64,000 bases of DNA from positions 1-64,000 of the forward strand of contig NZ_JALXOZ010000002.1 of assembly GCF_025147465.1 (NCBI RefSeq), written 5' to 3'. Positions 1 to 8,969 of the stretch are shown piece after piece (the stretch's first letter is position 1; each line of letters opens with the position of its first letter). The notes beneath the pieces are model-generated. The model was given only the letters and a program-made list of their open reading frames with translations, was not told the origin of the DNA and searched no databases. Both the position numbers and the translations under genes were made by a program. This stretch comes from Dermabacter sp. p3-SID358 (GTDB lineage Bacteria; Actinomycetota; Actinomycetes; Actinomycetales; Dermabacteraceae).

Positions 1-1
1 G

Positions 2-13
2 CCCCCCCCCCCC
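2..13. repeat. Homopolymeric C tract (12 C)
   Basis: Twelve consecutive C lie at the very edge of the window. Read on the minus strand, this is a G12 run about 85 bases downstream of the truB stop, preceded by a purine-rich AAAAGG and a possible GTG. If a gene (in many actinobacteria ribF) starts here, the run would sit at its 5' end. It could equally be intergenic, or a homopolymer-length sequencing error; the window ends before this can be settled. Confidence 0.6.
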
Positions 14-68
14 ACGACCTTTTCTTGCGGCTACCGTGATCGCGAGCGCGGTGGCACCGAGCTACACA

Positions 69-92
69 TCACTGCTCCAGTCACTGCTCCAG
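69..92. repeat. Two tandem copies of a 12-bp unit
   Basis: TCACTGCTCCAG occurs twice back to back, immediately downstream of the truB stop codon on the minus strand. No hairpin or other function is evident; a replication-slippage duplication is the simplest reading. Confidence 0.8.
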
Positions 93-96
93 CGGA

Positions 97-1077
97 TCAC
101 ACGCGCTGATCCGGATCCTTCCGGCCCGGGATGACGGTCGCACTCTTAAGCAGGCCCTTTTTCGGAGCGGGTTCCACGATTGCCACGAGTTCGCCCGTGG
201 ACGGCATAATCGCCGCCGCAGGGAAAGCTTCAGTATCCGACGCCCCCGGGGCCTCAATCCACTGACCAAATCTGAGCGCGGTCGCTTCGCGTTCACTCAC
301 GGCGTGGACCGGAAGAAACGATGCTGCGGCCTCCCCGAGCGGGGTGAGCGCAAGCGCTCTTGAGGGGGCCTCTTCCGCGCGCGGTGCGTCACGCTCAGGA
401 ACCTGCTGGGCACTCTCGACGCCGAACTCGCCCACGCGCGTACGCCTGAGGGCCGTGAGGTGCCCGCCAACCTCGAGGGCCTCCCCTAGATCACGGGCGA
501 GAGCACGGATGTAGGTTCCCGAACTGCAATCGACGACGCAGTCGACGTCAAGAAAACCATCCGAAATGCGTGCGTCGCGGAGCTCAAAGCGATCCACGCG
601 AATAGGGCGCGCCTCAAGTTGGACGTCTTCTCCCCCGCGCACGCGCGCGTATGAACGCACGCCGTTCACCTTGATTGCGCTCACGGCGCTTGGAACTTGC
701 GAAATGTCCCCCGTGAGCGAGGTGATGGCAGTTTCGAGCCTCGTGCGGTCATCAAAGAGAGCGCGCAACTCGCTTTCCGGCGCAACCTGGCCCAACCGCT
801 CACCTTCGGCATCGTCTGTGATGGTTGCGTGACCGAGGCGGATCGTCGCCTCGTAAGTCTTATCGAGACCTACGGCATAGGTAAGAAGTTTCGTACCGTG
901 CCCCACGCCTATGAGGAGCACACCCGTTGCGGCGGGATCCAACGTGCCTGCGTGACCGACCTTGCGAGTTCCGAGATGGTAGCGCACGCGCGCGACCACG
1001 TCGTGACTCGTCATGCCCTGAGGCTTATCGAGGAGGAGGAAGCCGTGAGGCCCTTCGCCCGCGCGCTTTTTACTCAT
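97..1077 (-). CDS. truB: tRNA pseudouridine(55) synthase TruB
   Basis: This cytoplasmic enzyme converts U55 in the T-loop of tRNAs to pseudouridine. The 326-residue product opens with the TruB signature FLLLDKPQGMTSHDVV, followed by GHAGTLDPAATG, which holds the catalytic aspartate (Asp47). The KVNGVRSYARVRGG and SSGTYIRALARDLG segments are also typical of the family. The C-terminal 90 residues form the expected small RNA-binding extension. The ATG overlaps the end of rbfA by 8 bases (ATGAGTAA), so translation is probably coupled to rbfA. The rbfA-truB pairing is conserved in bacteria. Nothing in it is unusual. Confidence 0.97.
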   Translation of the reverse strand: MSKKRAGEGPHGFLLLDKPQGMTSHDVVARVRYHLGTRKVGHAGTLDPAATGVLLIGVGHGTKLLTYAVGLDKTYEATIRLGHATITDDAEGERLGQVAPESELRALFDDRTRLETAITSLTGDISQVPSAVSAIKVNGVRSYARVRGGEDVQLEARPIRVDRFELRDARISDGFLDVDCVVDCSSGTYIRALARDLGEALEVGGHLTALRRTRVGEFGVESAQQVPERDAPRAEEAPSRALALTPLGEAAASFLPVHAVSEREATALRFGQWIEAPGASDTEAFPAAAIMPSTGELVAIVEPAPKKGLLKSATVIPGRKDPDQRV

Positions 1078-1516
1078 CGTCGTCGTCTACGAGGTGTTCA
1101 CCCGGGACGCGATAGGGATCGGCTTCGCCCGCGAACTGCTTTCCTGCGCGTTCACGCTCGAGCTCGCTATCGCGGTGGCGTGCCTCAACAAGGAGGTCCT
1201 CGATCGTCTTCGAAGTCTCGGGGATCGTGTCCTCAAAGAACTCGAGCGACGGGGTAAGACGCGCGGTGATGCCGCGTCCCACGGCACTGCGGAGCATACC
1301 CTTTGCAGCCCTGAGTGCGGCGGCGCTTCCGGCACGCTCCTCGTCGCTTCCGTAGACGGTGTAGAAGATTGAGGCGTGCTGGCCGTCGCCCGTGAGTCGC
1401 ACGTCGGTGATCGTCACGAAACCGAGTCGAGGATCCTTGACCTTTTCGTCGAGGGTGCGAGCAACGATCTTCTTAATCTGGTCGGCGAGGCGCCGCACGC
1501 GGGGGTTGTCATTCAT
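1070..1516 (-). CDS. rbfA: Ribosome-binding factor A
   Basis: RbfA binds the immature 30S subunit and helps mature the 5' end of 16S rRNA, notably in the cold. The 148-residue protein has the KH-like fold signature: RVRRLADQIKKIVARTL, DPRLGFVTITDVRLTGD and TPSLEFFEDTIPET. The chosen ATG (1514-1516) has an AGGAGA ribosome binding site four bases upstream. The reading frame extends another 26 codons upstream with no family similarity, and I exclude that part. It lies between a methyltransferase gene and truB, overlapping truB by 8 bases. The acidic C-terminal tail ends in DDDDE. Confidence 0.95.
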   Translation of the reverse strand: MNDNPRVRRLADQIKKIVARTLDEKVKDPRLGFVTITDVRLTGDGQHASIFYTVYGSDEERAGSAAALRAAKGMLRSAVGRGITARLTPSLEFFEDTIPETSKTIEDLLVEARHRDSELERERAGKQFAGEADPYRVPGEHLVDDDDE

Positions 1517-1550
1517 GGTTTCTCCTTGCGTGATGTGAAGGTTGGGCGCT

Positions 1551-2648
1551 TTACGCCTTGCGCGCGAGCGCGATGTCGCGGTCGATTGAGGCATCGACGC
1601 GGTGCCTGAAGCTCATCTCCTCGCCTATGGTCACGAGCCCGTGCTCCTCGAGAATAGCGCGCATATCTTCGGCCGGTGTCGTGTGGCGATTGTGGGCGAG
1701 CGCCATGGCGCCGCCGCGTGCGAGCACTCGAGTCCATGCCGGAAGCGCGTTTCGAAGGAGATCAAGCGGTGAACGGCTGAGGTGCGCCCCAACTTTCGCC
1801 CCGTGCTGCACCCCGTAGGGTAGATCCGCGACGATCACGTCGGCACTTCGAGCTCTAAGGAAAACATCGATACCCGTGGAGTCCGCCGTGTAGAGCTCGA
1901 GGATCTGGCCCCGACCCTCACGTTGCTCACTCTTGGAACGCGCGAGCTCGGCATGGAAGTGCTTCCCAAGCGCTTTTTTATTGATCGTCAGCTTCGTTTC
2001 CGAGGTCGTGTGTTTGAGCTTATTCTCCCGCATCCACGCTGTGAGGAAGGCCCGATAGAGCTCGGCGTCTTTCTTGTCGAGGTCAACGCCCACGGGGCTG
2101 AGCCCCCACATGAGCGCCTGGTTGAGCGTCGTCCCGCGACCCGCGACAGGATCGAGCACCCGCAGGCTCCCGTCACGTAGTGCCTCTCCCCTGCCCGCGG
2201 CGTGGGCCGCGAGGTGAAGAAGGAGCGCCGTGAACTGTTCATTAGTTTTCCCTTGATACTTAAGGGTCGAAAGCAAGGTGCTCGGGTAAAGGTCAACCTC
2301 GGGAAGAGGGATCGGCTGGAGCAAGGGAAGCGTCGGACTCTCATCCACGTAACTGCGCTCCTCCGTTGGGGCGGGCATGCGCCCCACCTCCTCGAAGGCT
2401 GCGAACACATGCGGGCTGAACGCGAGTGCGTAGCCGAGCGCGCGCTGGGTTTCCTCACGTTCCCACGCTTCCTCATCGATGTCGAGGGCGAGGAACTCGA
2501 GGCCCGCCTCGCGCACACCGCTCGTGCCAATAAGGGCACCGGGCGAGCTCTCATTGAGAACGAAGGCAAGTTCAGCCGCAGCGAGTCGCGGAGCATCAAG
2601 CCCGTAGACCCTATTCGTGCTCGGCGCGATGAGAACGTTGATGCGCAT
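1551..2648 (-). CDS. TRM11-like SAM-dependent methyltransferase
   Basis: This 365-residue protein has a Rossmann-type methyltransferase core. The SAM-binding motif I is DPVAGRGTT at about residues 166-174, and motif IV is DLPYG at about 275-279. A (D/N)xPYG motif is typical of N2-guanine RNA methyltransferases such as Trm11, Trm14 and RlmK/L. The stretch YPSTLLSTLKYQGKTN before motif I resembles the corresponding segment of those enzymes. The N-terminal 130 residues are not clearly a THUMP domain. The chosen ATG has GGAGA seven bases upstream. It sits between infB and rbfA, so a tRNA or rRNA substrate is plausible, but the target is unknown. Confidence 0.8.
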   Translation of the reverse strand: MRINVLIAPSTNRVYGLDAPRLAAAELAFVLNESSPGALIGTSGVREAGLEFLALDIDEEAWEREETQRALGYALAFSPHVFAAFEEVGRMPAPTEERSYVDESPTLPLLQPIPLPEVDLYPSTLLSTLKYQGKTNEQFTALLLHLAAHAAGRGEALRDGSLRVLDPVAGRGTTLNQALMWGLSPVGVDLDKKDAELYRAFLTAWMRENKLKHTTSETKLTINKKALGKHFHAELARSKSEQREGRGQILELYTADSTGIDVFLRARSADVIVADLPYGVQHGAKVGAHLSRSPLDLLRNALPAWTRVLARGGAMALAHNRHTTPAEDMRAILEEHGLVTIGEEMSFRHRVDASIDRDIALARKA

Positions 2649-2702
2649 GATCTCTCCGTTTCTTTCCCTGCCACACCGCATGTGCCGCATAGGCGGCGAA
2701 AC

Positions 2703-2736
2703 GGGCGGCACCTCGGCCTAAACCGAAGCGCCGCCC
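2703..2736 (-). terminator. Long hairpin downstream of infB
   Basis: GGGCGGC (2703-2709) and GCCGCCC (2730-2736) pair, with an inner TCGG/CCGA stem, in the gap between the infB stop and the methyltransferase start. On the minus strand only a short TTT follows, so this is a weak intrinsic terminator or an attenuating/processing stem. It could set the ratio of infB to downstream genes. Confidence 0.45.
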
Positions 2737-2755
2737 GCAAGTTGTCACCGGATGG

Positions 2756-5656
2756 TTAGTCCTTCTTCTTTTCGCGCGGCTTCTCAACCATCTCGTAGGT
2801 CGTAATGAGGTCGCCTTCCTGGACATCGTTAAAGCTGCCCAAGTTGATACCACATTCGTAGCCCTCACGGACCTCGGTCACGTCATCTTTGAAACGACGC
2901 AGACCAGCGATCTCGAGGTTCTCGGTGATCACGACACCCTGGCGGGTGATACGGGCCTTCGCACCGCGATTGATCGTGCCCGACATGACGAGCGAACCCG
3001 CGATATTGCCGAACTTCGAGGAGCGGAAGATCTCGCGGATCTCCGCGCTGCCCATATCCTTCTCTTCGTACTCGGGCTTGAGCATGCCGAGAAGGGCGTT
3101 CTCGATGTCCTCGATCGCGCGGTAGATGATCGAGTAGTACTTGATCTCGACACCTTCGCGCTCGGCATACTCGGCGTTCTGCCCCTCGGCACGAACGTTG
3201 AAGCCGATAATCACGGCGTCCGAGGCAACAGCGAGGTTGATGTTGTTCATCGTGATCGCGCCAACGCCGCGGTCGATGATTCGCAGCTGAACATCCTCGC
3301 CAACATCGATACCGAGCAGCGCTTCTTCGAGGGCTTCGACCGAGCCCGAAGCATCGCCCTTGAGGATGAGGTTGAGGGTTTCGATCTTGCCCTCTTCCAT
3401 GGCCGCTTTGATGTCCTCGAGGCTCATGCGTTTGCGACGCTTCGAAAGCTGCGCGGCACGCTGGGCAGCCTCGCGCTTTTCCGCGATCTGGCGGGCCATG
3501 CGCTCATCCGCAGCCACGATGAAGGAGTCACCAGCGCCGGGAACCGAGCTGAGACCAAGAACCTGAACGGGGCGCGACGGGCCGGCTTCTTCAAGCTGAT
3601 TGCCGTTCTCGTCGATCATGGCGCGAACACGGCCATGACCCGTGCCACACACGATAGCGTCACCCACACGAAGCGTCCCCTGCTCGACGAGGACAGTCGC
3701 CACGGGGCCGCGGCCACGATCGAGGCTCGCCTCAATCGCCACCCCACGCGCGTCCTTGTCCGGGTTGGCCTTGAGCTCGAGGGCGGCATCTGCGGTAAGC
3801 AGAACCGCCTCGAGGAGGTCATCGATGTGCAGGTTCTCGCGAGCCGAAACATCGACGAACATCGTGTCGCCACCGTATTCCTCGGCCACGAGGTTGTACT
3901 CGGTGAGCTGGGCGCGGATCTTGTCCGGATTCGCGTCTTCTTTATCGATCTTGTTGACGGCCACCACGATCGGGACGTCTGCCGCCTGGGCGTGATTGAG
4001 CGCCTCGATCGTCTGTGGCATCACGCCGTCATCTGCAGCCACCACGAGGATCGCGATGTCCGTGACCTTGGCACCGCGGGCACGCATAGCGGTGAATGCC
4101 TCGTGACCAGGGGTGTCGATGAAGGTAATGGGGCGCATCTCGCCCTCGTGATCGACCTGAACCTGGTAGGCACCAATGTGCTGGGTAATGCCGCCAGCCT
4201 CGCCCTGGCCCACGTTCGCGCGACGAATCGCGTCAAGAAGGCGGGTCTTACCGTGGTCGACGTGACCCATGACTGTCACGACCGGCGAGCGGGGCTCAAG
4301 ATCCTCTTCTGTCTCTTCGGCAAGTTCGCCTTCGAGATCGATATCGAACTGCTCGAGAAGCTCGCGCTCCTCGTCCTCGGGAGACACAATTTGGATCTTG
4401 TAACCGAGCTCCTCGCCGAGAAGCTGGAACGTGTCCTCATCGAGAGACTGGGTCGCGGTCGCCATTTCACCCATCGCAAAAAGCACGGTGATGAGCGAAG
4501 CGGGATTGACGTCGATACGCTCAGCGAAGTCGGTCAGGGTTGCGCCGCGGCGCAGGCGAATAACGGTATTGCCGTCGCCGCGCGGGACCTGCACGCCACC
4601 CGGTGCGGGTGCCTGCATCTGCTCGAATTCTTGGCGCTTCGCGCGCTTCGACTTACGGCTCTTCGCGGGCTTGCCACCGCGGCCGAACGCACCCTGGGTG
4701 CCGCCGCGACGACCGCCACGGCCACCACCGGGGCGACCACCCGGGCGTCCGGGAGCACCGCCGGGGCCACCTGGGCCGCCCGGACCGCCGCCAAAACCGC
4801 CGCGACCGCGACCGCCGCGGCCACCGCGACCACCGTTGCCACCCGCGGGTCGACCTTGGTTTTCGGCCTGCTGCGAGTGCGCGGGCATCATGTTCGGGTT
4901 GGGGCGAGGCCCGCGGTTCGACGGGCGCGCGTTGCCGCGGCCCTCACGCGATGGACGCGAATCGCTATCGCGACGCTGCGGGCGCGGGCCGCCCTGAGAT
5001 TCGCCGCCGGGGCGAGGGCCGGGGCGGCCTCCCGGGCGAGGCATCCCCTGCGAGGACGCGAACGGATTGTTGCCGGGGCGCCCACCTGAGCGGCCACCCG
5101 GGCGAGGCATCCCCTGCGAGGAGGCGAACGGGTTGTTTCCGGGGCGCGCGCCACCCGGGCGCGGGCCCGGTCGGGAAGCGCCGGGTTTGGGTGCGGCCTG
5201 ACCTGGCTTCGGCGCTGGCGAAGCCTCGGCCTTGGACTCACGCGGCGGCTTGGGAGCGCCGGGCTTCGGAGCGTTTGCACGCGCACCGGGCTTAGGTGCG
5301 GCACTCGGCGCCTGGTCGGGGGCGTCATCGCTCGCCTTGGGCTTCGGTGCGGGACGTTCGGTTTTCGCCTTCTCGACCGGCTTCGCCTCGCTCTTCTCGG
5401 CGCTAGCCTTGGCGGGCTTCTTCGGGGCCGGTTTGCGCGGGGCCGGTTTCTTCGCCGCGCCCTTGGATTCCGACGCCTCCTCACCCTTCTTCTTTCCCGC
5501 ATTCGGGAACGCTGCGCGCACGCGGCGGGCAACGGGGGCCTCGATCGTCGAGGACGCACTGGTCACGAATTCGCCCATGTCCTTGAGCTTCGCGAGGACT
5601 TCTTTACTTGGCATTCCGAGCTCTTTAGCGAGCTCGTGGACGCGAAGTTTAGCCAC
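2756..5656 (-). CDS. infB: Translation initiation factor IF-2
   Basis: This GTPase delivers fMet-tRNA to the 30S subunit and promotes subunit joining. The 966 residues contain an N-terminal IF2_N helical domain ([16 protein letters not shown]), then a long Pro/Ala/Lys then Gly/Arg-rich linker. The catalytic part follows, with G1 GHVDHGKT near residue 463, then DTPGHEAF and NKIDK, then domains II-IV. The linker carries two 22-residue tandem units with [15 protein letters not shown]. The GTG start (5654-5656) follows AGGAGA. It lies in the conserved nusA-ylxR-infB-rbfA order. Length is typical for high-GC actinobacteria, where the linker is expanded. Confidence 0.98.
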   Translation of the reverse strand: MAKLRVHELAKELGMPSKEVLAKLKDMGEFVTSASSTIEAPVARRVRAAFPNAGKKKGEEASESKGAAKKPAPRKPAPKKPAKASAEKSEAKPVEKAKTERPAPKPKASDDAPDQAPSAAPKPGARANAPKPGAPKPPRESKAEASPAPKPGQAAPKPGASRPGPRPGGARPGNNPFASSQGMPRPGGRSGGRPGNNPFASSQGMPRPGGRPGPRPGGESQGGPRPQRRDSDSRPSREGRGNARPSNRGPRPNPNMMPAHSQQAENQGRPAGGNGGRGGRGGRGRGGFGGGPGGPGGPGGAPGRPGGRPGGGRGGRRGGTQGAFGRGGKPAKSRKSKRAKRQEFEQMQAPAPGGVQVPRGDGNTVIRLRRGATLTDFAERIDVNPASLITVLFAMGEMATATQSLDEDTFQLLGEELGYKIQIVSPEDEERELLEQFDIDLEGELAEETEEDLEPRSPVVTVMGHVDHGKTRLLDAIRRANVGQGEAGGITQHIGAYQVQVDHEGEMRPITFIDTPGHEAFTAMRARGAKVTDIAILVVAADDGVMPQTIEALNHAQAADVPIVVAVNKIDKEDANPDKIRAQLTEYNLVAEEYGGDTMFVDVSARENLHIDDLLEAVLLTADAALELKANPDKDARGVAIEASLDRGRGPVATVLVEQGTLRVGDAIVCGTGHGRVRAMIDENGNQLEEAGPSRPVQVLGLSSVPGAGDSFIVAADERMARQIAEKREAAQRAAQLSKRRKRMSLEDIKAAMEEGKIETLNLILKGDASGSVEALEEALLGIDVGEDVQLRIIDRGVGAITMNNINLAVASDAVIIGFNVRAEGQNAEYAEREGVEIKYYSIIYRAIEDIENALLGMLKPEYEEKDMGSAEIREIFRSSKFGNIAGSLVMSGTINRGAKARITRQGVVITENLEIAGLRRFKDDVTEVREGYECGINLGSFNDVQEGDLITTYEMVEKPREKKKD
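5031..5162. repeat. Two 66-bp tandem repeats inside infB
   Basis: Two near-identical 66-base units (5031-5096 and 5097-5162) encode successive 22-residue Gly/Pro-rich segments with [15 protein letters not shown]. They are in frame inside the disordered linker of IF-2. This is the kind of tract that expands and contracts by slippage or recombination without harming the protein. Confidence 0.85.
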
Positions 5657-5746
5657 AATTCTCCTGTCTCGGCCGCGCCGAGCAGGCGCGGTCCACTAGT
5701 TCCTGAGGGTGCTCATTTTCGAGTACTCATCGGATGTCCATTGGTG

Positions 5747-6040
5747 TTATCCCGCTTCCAAATGTGGTTCGGCACCCCTTTTGGGGTGAGTCATCGCTTC
5801 ACGTGCTCTCTCAAGAGATCCGTTCTCAGCGAGAGCCGCGACGTCTACCGGTGCTCGAAAGGAGCGCTGGAAACCGCCGCATGTGAGAGCGAAAGCAATG
5901 CATGCGCGCTCCGGATGAACCCAGGCACCGCGCCCGTGGGCGCTTCCGCTGGGATCAACGGCGAGAGTGAGGGACGATCCCCCACCTTCGCGGACCACGC
6001 GGATCATCGCGCGACGATCGCCGGTTTCCCGGCAACCCAC
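5747..6040 (-). CDS. ylxR: YlxR-family (DUF448) RNA-binding protein
   Basis: YlxR is a small basic protein encoded between nusA and infB in most Gram-positive bacteria; related proteins bind RNA or affect RNase P and transcription. The visible product is 97 residues: VGCRETGDRRAMIRVV, then a segment with GRGAWVHPERAC, the family's conserved GRGAY/WVC-like block, and a helical tail. The frame continues upstream without a stop to 6149-6151, and those codons encode the conserved family residues R-T-C just before VGCR. There is no ATG, GTG or TTG in that extension. The GTG at 6038-6040 is therefore the only standard start, although it truncates the motif; an ATC start (6116-6118 or 6101-6103) is possible. 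Confidence 0.8.
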   Translation of the reverse strand: MGCRETGDRRAMIRVVREGGGSSLTLAVDPSGSAHGRGAWVHPERACIAFALTCGGFQRSFRAPVDVAALAENGSLERAREAMTHPKRGAEPHLEAG

Positions 6041-6250
6041 GCACGTACGAGATGGACGATGTGCCTCGGTCGAGAGCTGGTGCGAGTGTGAACTCGACGC
6101 GATGTGACTCTCGGTGATGGCGACAACGTTCCTCTCGAATACGAATGATCAGCTCGCCCAGTCTACCCCCTGGCTTTCGACACGGCAGGGAATTGGCCTC
6201 GCTGCCGTGCGCACTATCACGTGAAGAGCTGGCCTTTAAGCCCCCGCCGC

Positions 6251-7219
6251 TCAGCCTTCCTGACCCTCGGTGCGGATGTCGATACGCCACCCGGTGAGCT
6301 TCGCAGCGAGGCGCGCATTTTGACCCTCCTTGCCAATCGCGAGCGAAAGCTGGTTTTCCGGCACGACAGCGCGCACCTGCCGATTGACCTCATCGGTGAC
6401 GACGACGGATGCCACCCGCGCAGGGCTCAGGGCATTGCCAACATACGTCGCCGGGTTTTCATCGAAGTCGACGATGTCGATCTTTTCGCCTTCGAGCTCG
6501 TTCATCACGGAACGCACGCGCGCACCCATGGGGCCGATGCACGCGCCCTTAGCGTTGACGCCCTCCACATTGGCCCGGACGGCCATCTTCGTGCGGTGTC
6601 CCGACTCACGCGCGAGCGCAACGATTTCAACCGTGCCATCGGCAATTTCCGGAACCTCGAGCTCGAAGAGACGACGCACGAAGTTGGGGTGGGTTCGCGA
6701 AAGTGTGATCGCGGGCCCTTTCGGTCCGCGACGCGTATCAACGACGTAGGCGCGGATGCGCTTGCCGTGCGGATACTCCTCGCCGGGAACCTGCTCGTGT
6801 GGCGGAAGGAGCGCCTCGACATTTCCGAGGTCGACTTGAACCATGCGGGCATCGCGACCCTGCTGAATGACTCCCGAGATGATGTCGTCGGCACGGCCCG
6901 CAAACTCTCCGAGAACAGCTTCATCTTCGAGCGCACGGATGCGTTGGAAGATCACCTGACGCGCGATCGATGCGGCCACGCGGCCGAAGCCTTCGGGGGT
7001 GTCATCCCATTCCTCGACTTCGCCATCAATATCAACGTCGCGGGCAATGACCGTCACGACGCCCGTTTTCGAATCAATCTCGACGCGCGCCTCCCTCGCG
7101 GGGTGAGGCGTGTGCTGGTAGGCGGCAAGAAGGGCACTCGAGATCGCCTCGAGGAGAACCTCCATGCTGATCTCGCGTTCGCGTTCAAGCGCGCGAAGCG
7201 CTCCCATATCGATATCCAT
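6251..7219 (-). CDS. nusA: Transcription termination/antitermination factor NusA
   Basis: NusA binds RNA polymerase and nascent RNA, modulating pausing, termination and rRNA antitermination. The 322-residue actinobacterial short form has the N-terminal polymerase-binding domain ([20 protein letters not shown]). An S1 domain follows (about residues 110-180), then two KH domains, the last including [20 protein letters not shown]. The C-terminal acidic repeats of E. coli NusA are absent, as usual in this phylum. The ATG is preceded by AAGGAG. It follows rimP by 51 bases and precedes ylxR. Confidence 0.97.
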   Translation of the reverse strand: MDIDMGALRALEREREISMEVLLEAISSALLAAYQHTPHPAREARVEIDSKTGVVTVIARDVDIDGEVEEWDDTPEGFGRVAASIARQVIFQRIRALEDEAVLGEFAGRADDIISGVIQQGRDARMVQVDLGNVEALLPPHEQVPGEEYPHGKRIRAYVVDTRRGPKGPAITLSRTHPNFVRRLFELEVPEIADGTVEIVALARESGHRTKMAVRANVEGVNAKGACIGPMGARVRSVMNELEGEKIDIVDFDENPATYVGNALSPARVASVVVTDEVNRQVRAVVPENQLSLAIGKEGQNARLAAKLTGWRIDIRTEGQEG

Positions 7220-7270
7220 TGCGTGCTCCTTATGCTCTGTTCTTCAATTATGTGCCGTGGCTGACCGGGA

Positions 7271-7816
7271 CTATCGGAACTCGAGATGAATCTCGGCCCG
7301 GGCGACGTCGGAAAGGGAAATCCTATGCGGGCCGGGCGGGACCTTCTCTGTTTTCTCCGTTTTCGCAACTTTCTTCGGCACATGTGGCGGTTTCTGCACG
7401 TCGAAAACAAGCTCATCGCCCTCGACAGCTTCGAGACGACCAAGGAAGCTGCGGCCCGCAGTGTCGTCAACATCGAGAAGCCGCGTACGCGCACGTTTGA
7501 AGTGGCGGATTTCAGTAAGCGGCCGAAAGACGCCCGGAGTCGTGACTTCGAGGGTCGAAGGACCCTCGCCGATGAGGCTCGCATCGGCATCAAGAAGCTC
7601 AGAGAGTTCGCGGGATACATCTGTCACGGTGTCGAGGTCGGCGCTCCCAATCTCGTTTTCCGGTAGGTCCACGACGACATCGAGAAGCGCTGCCGCGCCG
7701 CGCTTTTTCACGTCGAGCGATTCGAGAACGAGACCGTGTTTCTCGATGATGGGCGCGAAAGCTTTCGAGAGCTTCTCGGCTTGACCGGCCTGGGCGGAGG
7801 CGGTGTTTTTCTCCAT
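7271..7816 (-). CDS. rimP: Ribosome maturation factor RimP
   Basis: RimP is needed for 30S maturation. The 181-residue product shows the N-terminal alpha/beta domain (FAPIIEKHGLVLESLDVKK), then the stretch DLDTVTDVSRELSELLD and the GVFRPLTEIRHFKRARTRLL segment typical of the SH3-like C-terminal half. The ATG is preceded by AAAGGAG. It is the first gene of the rimP-nusA-ylxR-infB-rbfA-truB transcription unit. The divergent DUF4439 lipoprotein gene starts less than 100 bases away, so the two promoters must lie in that gap. Confidence 0.95.
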   Translation of the reverse strand: MEKNTASAQAGQAEKLSKAFAPIIEKHGLVLESLDVKKRGAAALLDVVVDLPENEIGSADLDTVTDVSRELSELLDADASLIGEGPSTLEVTTPGVFRPLTEIRHFKRARTRLLDVDDTAGRSFLGRLEAVEGDELVFDVQKPPHVPKKVAKTEKTEKVPPGPHRISLSDVARAEIHLEFR

Positions 7817-7912
7817 GGAGCTCCTTTCGCACGCTCGTCCCTACCCAATAGAGTGGGACATCGAGATCATAGTGTGCTGAACATCGTGGCACATCCGGGA
7901 GCGAGGAGCCGC

Positions 7913-8959
7913 ATGAGGCCAACACAGAAAGTCCTGGCCAGGCGAGGGTTTCTCGTTGCAGCGATCACCGCACCAGCTCTCGCGGGTTGTTCTGGCCAGA
8001 GGCGCATAGCCATCGGTGAAAGGGAGGCCTACACACCTCCCCCACCGGGAATCGACGAGATTTACCGCACTGATCTCCTTCAATCTGTGACGGACTTCGC
8101 CTCAAACCTCGCAAAGACCGAATCGCGAGGCGATTTCCCGTCTTTTCTCGCCGCGGCACTCACAACTCATCAACGCGCCCTCCGCACAGGCGCTGAGCAA
8201 GAAGAAACCGCCTCAGCCGAGGCGAAAGAATCGTCGCGCACCACCGCGGCGTCTGCGGCTCCTGGGTCGAGCTCGAAGATTCCTGCTGAAAAAGCGATGG
8301 CCGAGAGCGCGCGCAGCCTCGCTGCGTTGCGCGATCTCTACGCCCAGGCGGCCATCCAGGTCTCAGGGGACTTCGCCGACCTTTGTGCATCGGGCGCCGC
8401 ATGGGCCGAGTGGGCTGCCTCTCGCCTCGCGCATCGTGCACATGAGGCCAAGATCGAAGGGGTGAGCGGTCCGGAACAGTTCACCGACGCCGAGCCCTCC
8501 CGTGCTGTCCCTAAGATCGATCCTCCGGAACCCGCGGAGGCAAGTCTCATCGAAGTCCCTCTCCAGCGGGCACAGGAGGACGAGAACTTTGCCGCGTACG
8601 CCCTCGAAGTGGCAGCAACCCGCGTCGAGAAAGAAAGACGCGACTCGTATGTCAAGGCAGCGCGTTCCCACGCGGCGCGGGCCGAGGAGTTTGGGAAGGT
8701 CTCCGAACGACTCGGCTTCGAACCGGTCGCGCGCGAGGCGGGCTACGCCCTTCCTCGCCCCCTGGATGCGAAGAAGGCAGCCGAGATGCGCATTGACATC
8801 ACTTCGCGCTCGTTAGCAAACGCGGTCGAACTCGTGGGCCTCGCACCATTTGGCGAACGGGCGCCGTTTCTCTTCGCGGCGCTCGAGAGCGCTAAGTCCC
8901 TCGAGCCGCTCCACGAACGCCTCGCCCCGTTCCCCGGGATCGACGCGGGCGACGACTAA
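7913..8959 (+). CDS. Tat-type lipoprotein with ferritin-like (DUF4439) domain
   Basis: This 348-residue protein begins with a twin-arginine signal (LARRGFLVAAITAPALAGC) that ends in a lipobox, LAGC, so it is predicted to be exported folded and lipid-anchored at the outer face of the membrane. The remainder is Ala/Glu-rich and helical. The C-terminal 140 residues (from about QRAQEDENFAAYALEVAA) match the helical ferritin-like DUF4439 type seen in actinobacteria beside proS. The start was chosen for its GAGGAG ribosome binding site and the signal peptide; the open frame upstream overlaps rimP. It converges on proS with a 10-base gap. Metal binding is not demonstrable here. Confidence 0.8.
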   Translation: MRPTQKVLARRGFLVAAITAPALAGCSGQRRIAIGEREAYTPPPPGIDEIYRTDLLQSVTDFASNLAKTESRGDFPSFLAAALTTHQRALRTGAEQEETASAEAKESSRTTAASAAPGSSSKIPAEKAMAESARSLAALRDLYAQAAIQVSGDFADLCASGAAWAEWAASRLAHRAHEAKIEGVSGPEQFTDAEPSRAVPKIDPPEPAEASLIEVPLQRAQEDENFAAYALEVAATRVEKERRDSYVKAARSHAARAEEFGKVSERLGFEPVAREAGYALPRPLDAKKAAEMRIDITSRSLANAVELVGLAPFGERAPFLFAALESAKSLEPLHERLAPFPGIDAGDD

Positions 8960-8969
8960 GAACGGCCTA

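Noticed and set aside
5955..6290. A 111-codon minus-strand frame overlapping ylxR and the nusA end
   Set aside because: It has no family similarity. The overlapping frame encodes conserved YlxR residues, so this one is a shadow.
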